Of a stretch of DNA of 64,000 bases, positions 48,859 through 59,585 are shown in pieces. Under the pieces are notes generated by a model. It did no database searches. It was not told the DNA's origin and was given only the letters and a program-made list of their open reading frames with translations. Origin of the DNA: Cellulomonas fulva (GTDB lineage: Bacteria > Actinomycetota > Actinomycetes > Actinomycetales > Cellulomonadaceae); assembly GCF_018531375.1 (NCBI RefSeq), contig NZ_JAHBOH010000001.1, positions 2,356,001 to 2,420,000 on the forward strand. The letters run 5' to 3'. The position numbers and the translations under genes were made by a program. Within the stretch, counting starts at the first letter, position 1. Each line of letters starts with the position of its first letter.

Positions 48859-51800
48859 GCTGGGAGCGGATCCGGCGCCGCGCGACGACGACCGCGGCCG
48901 TGGTGACGGTGCCCGTCGTGGTCGCCGTGCTGGCGCTGATGAACCCCGGCTACCCGCTCGCGCGCGTCGAGCTCAACGACGGGGCGGTCTGGCTCACCGC
49001 GACCAGCCAGCTCAAGCTCGGGCGCTACAACGTGCAGGTCGACGAGCTCAACGCCGGCCTGGTCACCGAGTCCGGCACGTTCGACGTGCTGCAGGACGAG
49101 GGTGACGTCCTGCTGGTCGAGGCCGGCTCGGTGGCCGTCGTCGACCCGGCGACGGTCGCGCTCACCACGCAGGTGACGGCCTCGGGCATCCAGCCGAGCG
49201 CGGTGCCCGGCGGTGCGGTCTCGATGGCGGCGGGCGTCGTCTCGGTCGTCGACGACGAGGGGGACGCGTTCGTCCGGCGCCTGAGCGACCTCAACGGCCT
49301 GCAGCCCGCGGACGACGAGCCGGACGTGGCGCTCGGCGAGGGCGGCCGCGCCGTCGTCTCGCGCGGTGGTCTCGCGCTCGCGGTGGACGCGACGGGTGCG
49401 GTCACCCGGGTCGACGTGCGCACCGGGACGGCGAAGGTCTCCGCGGGGGAGCCGTTCGAGGCGGGCGCCCTGGACCAGCTCACCGCGGTCGGTGACGTGC
49501 CCGTCGGGCTGCGGGACAGCATGGTCGTGCTGCCGGGCCGGACGGTCGAGCTCCAGGGCACCGACCTGACGCTGCAGCAGCCGGGGCCCGAGTCGTCCCG
49601 CGTCCTGGTCGCCAGCAGCGACGCGCTCATCGAGGTGCCGCTGGACGGTGGCGACCCCGTGACCCACCGCACGAGCGGGCAGGGCAAGCCCGCGGCGCCG
49701 GTCCAGGTCGACGGGTGCGCGCACGCGGCGTGGGCGTCCGCCGCCGGCTCCTACCTGCGGCTGTGCGAGGACGAGGACGTCGTCGAGCTCGCGCTCGAGG
49801 ACATGTCCGCGCAGGACCAGCTCACGTTCCGGGTCAACCGCTCCGTCGTCGTGCTGAACGACACGCTGCGGGGGCGCGTCTGGGAGCCGCAGGAGGACAC
49901 GGACCTGCGCGTGCCGAACTGGCAGGACATCGAGCAGCAGGAGGACCCGGAGAAGAACGAGGACTCCGACGACAGCCCCGAGACGACGCAGGAGCTCGTG
50001 GAGAAGTGCTCGGCCGAGTCGAGCTCGCCGCAGGCGGCCGACGACGAGTTCGGCGTGCGGGCGGGCCGGACGACGATCCTGCCGGTGATCAGCAACGACT
50101 CGTCGTCGGACTGCGGGATCCTCGTCGTCAGTACGTTCGACCCGATCCCCGAGGACTTCGGCACGGTCGAGGCGATCTACGGCGGCCGGGCGCTGCAGGT
50201 CCGGATCAAGGACGGCGCGTCGGGTTCCGAGAGCTTCACCTACCAGATCCAGGACGGCAGGATCGCAGCCCCGTCCACGGCGACGGTGACGCTGACCGTG
50301 CACGGCGACGACGAGAACGAGCCGCCGGTCCAGGACCGCACCGGCGCGATGGAGGTCGAGCAGGGCGGCCAGGCGCGGTACGACGTGCTGGCGAACTTCC
50401 ACGACCCGGACGGCGACGACATGCTCGTCGTCGGCGCGACCGCCGACGCCGCGATCGGGTCCGTGCGCTTCCGGCAGGACGGCACGATCACGTTCCGCGC
50501 GGACGGCGGCCAGCTCGGCCGCACGACGATGACGGTGCTGGTGAGCGACGGCTCGCAGGACGAGCCGACGGAGGGCGAGGTCGTCGTCGACGTCCGGCCG
50601 ACCGACGCCGTCCCGCCGCAGGTCGACCCGGTGCACGCGGAGACGTACGTCGGGCAGGCCGTGACGCTCGCGCCGCTCGACGCCGTGCGGACGTCCGGCT
50701 CGGACCCGGCGCAGCTGGTCTCGGTCGAGGACGTCGCCGGCGCGACCGTCACGTCGGATCTCCAGGCCGGGACGTTCACGTTCAGCGCGCCCCGGATCGA
50801 GTCGTACTACGTCAGCTTCGTGGTCGTCTCGGGCTCGCAGCAGGCGACCGGGCTCGCGCGGATCGACGTCAAGGCCTTCCCCGAGAGCCCCGAGCCGCCG
50901 ATCGCGGTGCGCGACCGCGCCTTCCTGCCGGCGGGCGGGCAGACGACGATCGACCCGCTCGCGAACGACACGGACCCCGCGGGCGCGCTGCTGGTCCTGC
51001 AGTCGGTCGGCACCGACGACGCCGGCCCGCTGAACGTCGCCGTCCTGGACCACCACCTGGTCCAGATCAGCTCCGACCAGACGCTCGACCACGTCGTCGT
51101 GCTGCCCTACGTGGTGTCGAACGGGGTGAAGAAGGCGCGCGGCGAGATCGTCGTGCAGCCGATCCCACCCTCGGCGTCCACGCAGCCGCCCGTCGTCGAG
51201 AACGTCGAGGCCACCGTGCGCACCGGGGGAGTCGTCACCATCCCCGTGCTGGACAGCGCGTACGACCCGGACGGCGACGCGCTGACGCTCGTGCGCGACC
51301 TCGCCGAGGACGTCGGGGACGGCGAGGGCCTGCTCTTCGTCTCCGGTGACGTCCTGCGCTACCAGGCGCCGTCCGACCCGATGACCGTGCACGCGACGTT
51401 CGTCGTCGAGGACGCGACCGGCAACCGCACGGCGGGCTCGCTCACGGTCCGGGTGCACGAGTCCGACCCCGAGACCAAGGCCCCGCCCACCCCGCGCGAC
51501 CTCGACGCGCGCGTGTTCGCGGGCGAGACCGTGCGGATCGACGTCCCGCTCGTCGGCATCGATCCCGACGGTGACGGCGTGGCGCTCCTCGGCCTGGCCA
51601 GCGGTCCGCTCAAGGGGCGCATCGTCGGGCAGGGGCCGGACTGGCTGGAGTACGAGGCGTTCGCGACCCGGTCCGGCACCGACGTCTTCACCTACGCCGT
51701 GGAGGACTGGGTCGGCCAGCGCGCGGTCGCGACCATCCGGGTGGGGATCAGTCCCCGGCCCTCCGACGCCGCGAGCGTGGTGGCACGCGACGACGCCGTG

Positions 51801-54800
51801 ACGATCCGGCCCGGCGAGCGCATCGAGGTGCGGGTGCTGGCGAACGACATCGACTCCTCGGGGGACGAGCTGACGCTCTCGCCCGTGCTCGAGGTGCCCG
51901 AGGGCATCGACGCGACGGTGGCCGACCGGCGCGTGGTCGTGACGGCACCGCGGAAGGAGCAGGTCGCGAAGATCGTCTACACCGCCACCAACTCCCGCGG
52001 CGGTCGCGACAGCGCCGTCCTGACCGTCACGGTCGACGAGGACGCGCCCGTCCTCCCGCCGATCGCCCGGGACGTCGTGGTGCCGGCGACCGAGACGTTC
52101 GGCCTGACCGAGGTCGTCGTCGACGTCCTGGCCACGTCCCAGAACCCGAGCGGCCCGCCGAGCGACCTCGAGGTGTCGGTGCCGTCCTCGGTCGCCGCGA
52201 CGGCCACCGTGCGCCCGGACAAGAAGATCCTCGTCACCCTGACCGACCAGACGCAGACGCTGCCGTTCCTGCTCACGAACGTGCGCGACCCCGAGCACGC
52301 GACGGCGTACGCCTTCATCACCGTCCCGCCGCTGGGCTTCATCCGGCCGACCCTGCGGCCGGGTGCGCCCGAGCTGCGCGTGGCCCAGGGCGACACGCTC
52401 ACCCTCTCGCTGGGCGAGCAGGTCAAGGTCGCGCAGGGCCGCGAGCCGTCGGTCGCCGACGCGCTCGCCGTCTCGGCGACGAACGGCACGGCCACGTCGT
52501 CGAAGGACGGCGGCTCGCTGCTGTTCACCCCGAACGAGGACTACATCGGTCCCGCGTCGGTGACGCTGCCGGTCACCGACGCGACGGGACCCGGGGACAC
52601 CGGTGCGCGCACCGCGTACCTGTCCTTCTCGATCGAGGTGTACGCGATCGACGACCACCCGCCGACGTTCTCGGCGTCCGAGCAGCGCGTCGCGCCGAAC
52701 GAGGCGCCCGCCACGGTCGACCTGCGAGACTTCACGACGACGCCGGAGGGCCAGACGCCCGAGGACGACCGATACAGCTACCAGCTGACGGCCGCCGTGC
52801 CGGCGGGCTTCCGGGCGACCCTTGAGGGCAGCACGCTCTCGCTGTCCGCGGACGCGGACACGCCGCGAGGTGCGTCCGGGGTCCTGCAGCTGCGCATCGG
52901 GTACGGCCGCGCGGGTTCGCTCGACGCGCAGGTGCCGATCAAGGCCACCGCCAGCCAGCGGCCGAAGGCGAGCGTGGTCGACCGTCGCATCGACGACGCG
53001 AGCGAGGGCGAGCCCGTGACCGTCAACGTGCTCGAGGGCGCCTTCAACCCGTTCCCGGAGACGCCGCTGCGCGTCCTCGGTGCGACGGTCGAGACCCCGG
53101 GCGCGGGCGCCGCGACGGCCACCGCGAGCACGGTGACGGTGACGCCGCGCGAGGGCTTCATCGGCCAGATGGTGGTGCGGTACCGGGTCCGCGACGCCGT
53201 CCCCGACCCCGAGCGCGAGGTGGAGGGGCGCATCACGCTGACGGTGCGCGGAGCGCCGGCGACACCGACGCGTCCGCGGGTCGAGGCGATCCGGTCCCGG
53301 ACCGTCGTGCTGTCCTGGGCCGCCCCCGACAACCGCGGCGCCCAGATCCTCGACTACGCGCTGACCGCGCACGGCGACGACGGCAGCGCGCCGACGACGA
53401 CCTGCGCGTCGACGACGTGCACGTTCGACGGGCTCACGAACGATGTCGAGTACACCTTCACGGTCGCGGCGCGCAACGACGTGGGCACCTCGGAGGACAG
53501 CCCGGCGTCCGGACCCGCGCGCCCCGACTCCGTGCCGGAGGCTCCTGCCTCGGTCACCGGCGAGGGCTACGGCAACGGCGAGCTGAGCTGGTCCTGGGCC
53601 GACTCCGTCACGGACGGCTCGGCGATCGAGAGCTACGAGGTGCAGATCCGGCCCGACCCGCCGAGCGGTGGCGACGTGCGGTCGCGGCCCGGCACCGCGC
53701 TCACCTGGAGCGGGCTCGCCAACGGCACGCGCTACCAGATCCGCGTCCGCGCGCACAGCAAGGCCGACGACCCGAGCGGCTGGACGCCGTGGTCGGCGGA
53801 GCAGTCGCCCGCCGGACCGGCCGGGGCACCGACCGACGTCTCCGCGCAGCGAGACGCGTCCGCCGACTTCGGCAAGCTCATCGACGTCTCGTGGTCGACG
53901 CCGTCGGTCAAGAACGCCGAGCAGCTCACGGGGTACCGGGTGACCGTCACGAGCGCGCAGGGCTTCCGGCTCGCCACCGACCTGCCGCTGCAGAACCGGT
54001 GGACGTTCGACCAGGCGGAGAACGGCGTGGACTACACATTCGTCGTCCAGGCCCGGAACAAGTACAGCGACGACGGCAAGGGCGAGGGCGAGAAGAGCTC
54101 GCCCGCCACGGCGCGCGCGTTCGGTCAGCCGACGACGCCGCAGCTCACCGACGTCGCCGCGCCGGCGGGCACCGGCGAGATCACCGTGCAGTGGGCGGCG
54201 GTCGACGACCGCGGCGCGGCGGTCACGTACCACGTGTACGAGGACGGCAAGGAGGTGGACACGACCAAGAGCCTGTCCACCCGGCTGACCGGGCGCGTCG
54301 GCGGGACGACGTACACGTACAAGGTCATGGCCGAGAACGAGGCGGGCAAGAGCGGCTTCAGCGCGGAGAAGAAGGTCATGGCGACCACGGCACCGGGCCG
54401 GCCGACCGGCCTCGGGATCGCCAAGACGGCGCCTGCGGGCGTGGGCAAGCCCGAGACGATCCACGTCACGTGGGACGCGGTGGACTCCGGCGGCGGGAAC
54501 AACCTGCGCTACGACTACGAGCTGCGGATGGGCGGGCGGTCGAGCGGCACCAAGACGACCTCCAGCACCGGCGCCGACGTCGACGTGAGCAGCTGGGACG
54601 TGAGCCTGTGGGGCTCGGAGTTCACGCTGGTCGTGACGGCCCGTACGGACATCAAGAGCGGCGAGAGCGCCTCGGCGAGCACGACGATCAGCTGGGGCGA
54701 GGTGCCGTCGACGCCGACCAACCTCCAGGTCGCGCTGGACTCGGCCACCGCGCCGACGTCCGTCACGGCCACCTGGGGCGCGCCCGTCAACGGCGGTGGC

Positions 54801-55076
54801 GCCGGCGACGTGCGCTACGAGTACTGCTGGTACCCCGAGCGCACGGGGCGCACGTGCGGTTCGACGGCCGAGGCGGGGCCGTTGACCGTCACCCTCGCCG
54901 AGCTCGGCGCTGAGCAGTCGTGGCGCGATCGTCAGATCACGTTCCAGATCCGGGCGATCAACGACAAGGGCGGCTCGGACTGGATCCAGGAGTGGGTCAC
55001 TGTCCCCGCGCAGCAGCCCGATCCCGAGCCGACACCGGACCCGACGCCCGCGCCGACCGACGGCACGAGCGGCTGA
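48855..55076 (+). CDS. Giant Ig-like/cadherin-like/Fn3 surface protein
   Basis: A 2073-residue protein. A basic N terminus and one membrane helix (about residues 15-33, TAAVVTVPVVVAVLALMNPG) anchor it. Residues about 40-330 are beta-propeller-like, followed by an acidic linker (about 360-380). Then come eight or more Ig/cadherin-like repeats to about 1460, with calcium-site style sequences (DPDGDDMLVVG, ANDTDPAGALLVL, DPDGDALTLV, LANDIDSSGDEL). About six Fn3 domains (about 1470-2055) and a Pro/Asp/Glu/Thr tail end it. No LPXTG or C-terminal helix, so it is anchored at the N terminus with the chain outside. Probably adhesive or structural. Overlaps the kinase gene; an 83-base gap precedes MoxR. 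Confidence 0.85.
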
Positions 55077-55159
55077 GCAGCTCCTCCGCACGACCCGACT
55101 CCGACCCGCACCACCGAGCCGTCACCGAGCCACTACCGAGCCACCAACGAGAGGACCCC

Positions 55160-56116
55160 ATGACCCCCGAGCAGAGCGCCTGGTTCGCTGAGACGTTCAC
55201 CGCGCTGACGGAGAACGTCGGCCGCGCCCTGCTGGGCAAGGAGCACACGGTGCGGCTCGCGCTCACCGCGATGGTGGCGGAGGGGCACCTCCTGCTCGAG
55301 GACGCGCCGGGCACCGGCAAGACGTCGCTGGCCAAGGCGCTCGCGGCGACGGTCCAGGGGTCGCACCACCGCATCCAGTTCACGCCCGACCTGCTGCCGT
55401 CGGACGTCACCGGCGTCACGATCTACGACCAGGGGACCGGGCGGTTCGAGTTCCACCGCGGCCCGATCTTCGCGTCGGTGGTGCTGGCTGACGAGATCAA
55501 CCGCGCATCGCCCAAGACCCAGGCCGCGCTCCTCGAGGTCATGGAGGAGGGCAACGTCACGGTCGACGGCGTGACGCACCCGGTCGGTCGGCCGTTCATG
55601 GTGATCGCGACCCAGAACCCCATCGAGCAGGCCGGCACGTACCGGCTGCCCGAGGCCCAGCTCGACCGGTTCATCATCAAGACGAGCCTCGGCTACCCCG
55701 ACCGTGCGTCGGCGGTCGAGATCCTGGCGGGGGCGAAGGACCGCGTCGCGGGCCTCGGCGCGCGGATCACGACCGAGGCGGTCGGCACGATGGCGGACCT
55801 CGCGCAGACCGTGCACATCGACCCGGTCGTGCTCGACTACGTCGCCCGCATCACCGAGGCGACCCGCGACGACAGCCAGACCGCCCTCGGCGCGAGCGTG
55901 CGCGGCGGCCTCGCGCTGGTGCGCTGCGCGAAGGTGTGGGCGGCGTCCCAGGGCCGGGAGTACGTGCTGCCCGACGACGTGAAGGACCTGGCCCAGCCGG
56001 TGCTCGCGCACCGCCTGGTGCTCGACGCGGAGGCGGAGTTCGCGGGCGTCACCGCGGTCGACGTGCTCGCCCGGCTGCTCGACCAGGTCGCACCCCCGGC
56101 GCAGCGGGCGGCCTGA
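55160..56116 (+). CDS. MoxR-family AAA ATPase
   Basis: A 318-residue AAA+ ATPase. Walker A LEDAPGTGKTSLAKAL near residue 45, Walker B VVLADEINRASPKTQAALLEVMEE, sensor 1 MVIATQNPIEQAGTYRLPEAQLDRF and the C-terminal lid are complete. MoxR ATPases act as chaperones that assemble or activate partner proteins, generally with DUF58 or VWA proteins. GAGAGGA ribosome site before ATG 55160. Overlaps the DUF58 gene as TGATG. Confidence 0.95.
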   Translation: MTPEQSAWFAETFTALTENVGRALLGKEHTVRLALTAMVAEGHLLLEDAPGTGKTSLAKALAATVQGSHHRIQFTPDLLPSDVTGVTIYDQGTGRFEFHRGPIFASVVLADEINRASPKTQAALLEVMEEGNVTVDGVTHPVGRPFMVIATQNPIEQAGTYRLPEAQLDRFIIKTSLGYPDRASAVEILAGAKDRVAGLGARITTEAVGTMADLAQTVHIDPVVLDYVARITEATRDDSQTALGASVRGGLALVRCAKVWAASQGREYVLPDDVKDLAQPVLAHRLVLDAEAEFAGVTAVDVLARLLDQVAPPAQRAA

Positions 56117-57258
56117 TGCGCATCTCGGCCGTCGGGTGGGGGACCGCGTTCGTCGCGGTCCTCGGCCTCGTGCTGGGCCGGCTGCTGGGCTGGCTCGAGC
56201 TCGCGGCGCTCGGTGCGGGTCTCGCGGGCGTGCTCGTCGTCGCGCTGCTCATGACGGTCGGCCGGGCGCGGTACGCGATCACCCTCGACATGGCGGACAA
56301 CCGCGTGAAGATCGGCGAGCGCGCGGTCGGCCGGCTCGAGGTCCGCAACGCTGCCCGGCGACGCTCGCTGCCCTCGCGGCTCGAGCTCCCCGTGGGAGCG
56401 GGTCAGGCGGAGCTCTCGGTCCCGTCCCTGGCCCCGGAGGCGACGCACGACGAGCTGTTCGCGATCCCCACGGCACGGCGCGCGGTCGTCGTGGTCGGTC
56501 CGGTCCGCTCGGTGCGCGGCGACCCGCTGGGGCTCGCGCGGCGCAGCGTGCTGTGGACCCGGCCGGTGGACCTGTACGTGCACCCGCTGCTCGTGGCGCT
56601 CGGCGGGGCGAGCGCGGGCCTGCTGCGTGACCTCGAGGGCCAGTCGACGCGCGACCTCTCGGACTCCGACATGTCGTTCCACGCCCTGCGCGACTACGTC
56701 GCGGGCGACGACCGCCGGAACATCCACTGGCGCACGACCGCCCGCACGGGCCAGCTCATGGTCAAGCAGTTCGAGGACACCCGCCGCACGCAGACGGTCC
56801 TCGCGCTGGCCACCGACCCCGCGGACTACGCCGACGACGACGAGTTCGAGCTCGCGGTCTCCACGATCGCCTCGATCGGGGTGCAGACGCTGCGCGACGA
56901 GCGCGACCTCGAGGTCCTGGCGGGCCCCGGTTCGCTGCGCGTCCTGACCCCGCCCATGCTGCTCGACGACTGCTCGGGGCTCGAGCTGTCGCCGACCGGG
57001 GCCGGGGTGACGCTGCTCGGACGGCGCGTCGTCCGGGAGGCGCCGCAGTGCTCGGTCGCGATGCTCGTGACCGGCTCGGAGCCGTCCGACGCGGACCTGC
57101 GGCTGGGGGCTCGTCACCTGCCGGCGGGCACGCGCGCGCTCGTCGTGCGCTGCCAGACCGGCGCGGAGGTCTCCGTGCGGACGCAGGGCCTGCTGACGCT
57201 CGGGACCCTCGGCACCCTCGACGACCTGCCTCGTCTGCTGCGCCGGGTCGTGTCGTGA
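56116..57258 (+). CDS. DUF58 membrane protein
   Basis: A 380-residue protein. Two N-terminal hydrophobic helices (about residues 5-52) precede a beta domain and the DUF58 core, with the signature GDDRRNIHWRTTARTGQLMVKQFE near residue 205. DUF58 proteins have a VWA-like fold and are encoded with MoxR ATPases as partner or scaffold. No clear MIDAS motif is visible. Start and stop overlap the neighbours (TGATG, GTGA), which means coordinated synthesis with MoxR and the transglutaminase homologue. Confidence 0.92.
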   Translation: MRISAVGWGTAFVAVLGLVLGRLLGWLELAALGAGLAGVLVVALLMTVGRARYAITLDMADNRVKIGERAVGRLEVRNAARRRSLPSRLELPVGAGQAELSVPSLAPEATHDELFAIPTARRAVVVVGPVRSVRGDPLGLARRSVLWTRPVDLYVHPLLVALGGASAGLLRDLEGQSTRDLSDSDMSFHALRDYVAGDDRRNIHWRTTARTGQLMVKQFEDTRRTQTVLALATDPADYADDDEFELAVSTIASIGVQTLRDERDLEVLAGPGSLRVLTPPMLLDDCSGLELSPTGAGVTLLGRRVVREAPQCSVAMLVTGSEPSDADLRLGARHLPAGTRALVVRCQTGAEVSVRTQGLLTLGTLGTLDDLPRLLRRVVS

Positions 57259-59585
57259 GGCGCCCGGCGCGCGTCCGTCCGCTGGGTCTCGCGGCCGTGG
57301 ACGCCCTCGTCCTGGTCGTGGTCCTCGCGGTGGTGCTCTACCCGCTGCTCGACGTGTACGGCGGCGCCGTCGCGGCGCCCGCGATCGCCGGCGGGCTGCT
57401 CGTCGGCGGCGGCCTGGGACTCGTGGCCGCCTGGCGCACGTGGTCGGCGCTGTCCGTGGTCGCCGCCGTGGTCGGGGCGTACGTGGTGCTCGGCGGCCCG
57501 CTCGCCGTGCCGACGACGACCGTGGCCGGGGTGGTCCCGACGGGGGAGACGCTCGTCGCCCTCGCGCGCGGGGTGGTGTCCTCCTGGTCCCAGGTCGTCA
57601 CGCTCCAGCCGCCCGTGGGCCGCGGCGGCAGCGTGCTCGTCGCCGCCTTCGTGCTCGCGCTCGCCGGTTCGTCGGGCGCGGTGGCGCTCGCGACCCGGCT
57701 CCGGGCGCCGGCGGCCTCGGCCGCGGCGCTGGTCCCCGTCGCGGTGCTCGTCGTCGTGATCCTGCTCGGGACGCGCGCCCCGACCGTGCCGCCCGTCGCC
57801 ACCGGCGTCGTGCTCGCCGTCGTGCTGCTCGGCTGGGCCGCGTGGCGGGCCGACCGGCTGCGCGCCCGCCGTGTCGTCGCGACCTCGGTGGTCGCGGTCG
57901 TCGCGGTGGGCTCCGGGGTGCTGGGAGCGTCCGCCGTGGTCGCGGACCAGCCGCGCTACGTGCTGCGCGACGAGATCGTGCCGCCGTTCGACCCGCGGGA
58001 CTACGCGAGCCCGCTGTCCGCCTTCCGCGAGTACCTCAAGGAGCTCGACGAGACCACGCTGTTCACCGTGAGCGGCCTGCCCGAGGGCGCGCGGGTCCGG
58101 CTGGCGACCATGGACGCGTACGACGGGGTCGTCTGGAACGTCGCCGGCGACGGGGGCGCCCAGAGCTCGGGGGAGTTCCGCCGCGTCGGCGGCGAGCTGG
58201 CCACCAGCCTGCGCGGGACGCCGGCGCACGTCGACGTCACCGTCGAGGACCTCGGCGGGGTGTGGCTGCCGACGGTCGGCCAGACCACGGCGTTCGCCAT
58301 GTCCTCGAACGCGGTGACCCAGCAGCTGCGCTTCAACGAGGCCACGGGTGCGGCGGTGCTCACCGGCGGTCTCACGAAGGGCCTCTCCTACGGCCTCGAC
58401 GTGGTGGTCCCGGCGGTTCCCGCGGACGACGACATCGGCGCCGCCGAGCCCGGGTCCGACCCCCAGCCCGTCGCGCTGGCCGTGCCGGACGTCGTGGGCG
58501 TGACCGCCGCCGACGTCGCGCGCGACGCGGGCAACCCGGTCGAGGTGGCGCGCGAGCTGTCCGACTGGCTGGTCGACGAGGGCTTCTACAGCGACGGCCT
58601 CGACGAGCAGGGCGGTGGCACGGGCTCCCTGTCCGGCCACGGCGCGGACCGGATCGCGAGCCTGCTGGGCGGCGACCAGCTGGTCGGCGACGGCGAGCAG
58701 TACGCGTCCGCTCTCGCCCTCATGGTCCGGGAGATGGGCCTGCCCGCGCGGGTCGTGCTCGGGTTCGTGCCGTCCGCCGAGGACGTCGCCGGCGACGAGC
58801 CGGTACAGGTCACGGGCGACGACGTCGAGGCGTGGGTCGAGGTCGGCTTCGAGGGCTTCGGGTGGGTGCCGTTCGACGCCACCCCGCCGCGGGAGCGCAC
58901 GCCCGACAACACCGACATCGAGAAGCCGACGGACCCGCAGCCGCAGGTCGTGCAGCCGCCCCCGCCGCCGCCTGGTGCCGTCACACCGCCCGACGAGGAC
59001 GACGAGCAGCCCGCGCCCGAGCCCCCGTCGGACGACGACGGCTCGGCGGCGATCTGGCGGACGGTCGCGATCGTCGCGGTCTCGGTGCTCGTCCCGCTGC
59101 TGGTGCTGGCGCTCCCGTTCGTCGTCGTCGGGCTGATCAAGGCCGTCCGGCGTCGCCGCCGCCGCAACCGCGGTGACACGGTCACGCGCGTGGCGGGCGG
59201 CTGGGCCGAGGTGCTCGACACCGCGGCCGACCTGCGTCAGCCCGTCCCGGACCACGCCACGCGCACGGAGTCGGCGGCGGTCCTCGCGGCCGCCTTCGTC
59301 GGCGAGCCCTCGCGGCGGCGCCCGGACGTCGGAGCGGAGGTCCGCGAGCTCGCGCGCACTGCCGACCGTGCGGTCTTCGCCCCGGGCGAGCCCCCGCCGG
59401 AGCAGGTGGACGCGTACTGGTCCCGGGTCGACGAGGCCGTCGCGGCCATGCGGCGGTCGGTGGGCTGGCGTCGGCGCGTGCGCGCCCGCCTGTCGCTCGC
59501 GTCGGTGCGGGCGCGCCGCCACCGGACCGTCCCCGCATCCCCTGCCGGAGCCCGTCCCGGGCGCTCGAGGAAGGACTCCCGGTGA
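57255..59585 (+). CDS. TgpA-type membrane transglutaminase homologue, catalytic Cys and His lost
   Basis: A 776-residue protein. Six or so N-terminal helices (to about residue 225), an extracytoplasmic domain with a transglutaminase-like core (about 415-545), a Pro-rich segment, one more helix (about 597-625, VAIVAVSVLVPLLVLALPFVVVGL) and a cytoplasmic tail. The core aligns with family motifs, but the nucleophile position reads GDGEQYASALALM (Gly480 where Cys is expected) and the His position reads DVEAWVEV (Glu525). Asp541 (PFDATP) remains. It should therefore be inactive as a protease or cross-linker and may act as a binding scaffold. Coupled to DUF58 and the RDD-FHA gene. Confidence 0.88.
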   Translation: MRRPARVRPLGLAAVDALVLVVVLAVVLYPLLDVYGGAVAAPAIAGGLLVGGGLGLVAAWRTWSALSVVAAVVGAYVVLGGPLAVPTTTVAGVVPTGETLVALARGVVSSWSQVVTLQPPVGRGGSVLVAAFVLALAGSSGAVALATRLRAPAASAAALVPVAVLVVVILLGTRAPTVPPVATGVVLAVVLLGWAAWRADRLRARRVVATSVVAVVAVGSGVLGASAVVADQPRYVLRDEIVPPFDPRDYASPLSAFREYLKELDETTLFTVSGLPEGARVRLATMDAYDGVVWNVAGDGGAQSSGEFRRVGGELATSLRGTPAHVDVTVEDLGGVWLPTVGQTTAFAMSSNAVTQQLRFNEATGAAVLTGGLTKGLSYGLDVVVPAVPADDDIGAAEPGSDPQPVALAVPDVVGVTAADVARDAGNPVEVARELSDWLVDEGFYSDGLDEQGGGTGSLSGHGADRIASLLGGDQLVGDGEQYASALALMVREMGLPARVVLGFVPSAEDVAGDEPVQVTGDDVEAWVEVGFEGFGWVPFDATPPRERTPDNTDIEKPTDPQPQVVQPPPPPPGAVTPPDEDDEQPAPEPPSDDDGSAAIWRTVAIVAVSVLVPLLVLALPFVVVGLIKAVRRRRRRNRGDTVTRVAGGWAEVLDTAADLRQPVPDHATRTESAAVLAAAFVGEPSRRRPDVGAEVRELARTADRAVFAPGEPPPEQVDAYWSRVDEAVAAMRRSVGWRRRVRARLSLASVRARRHRTVPASPAGARPGRSRKDSR

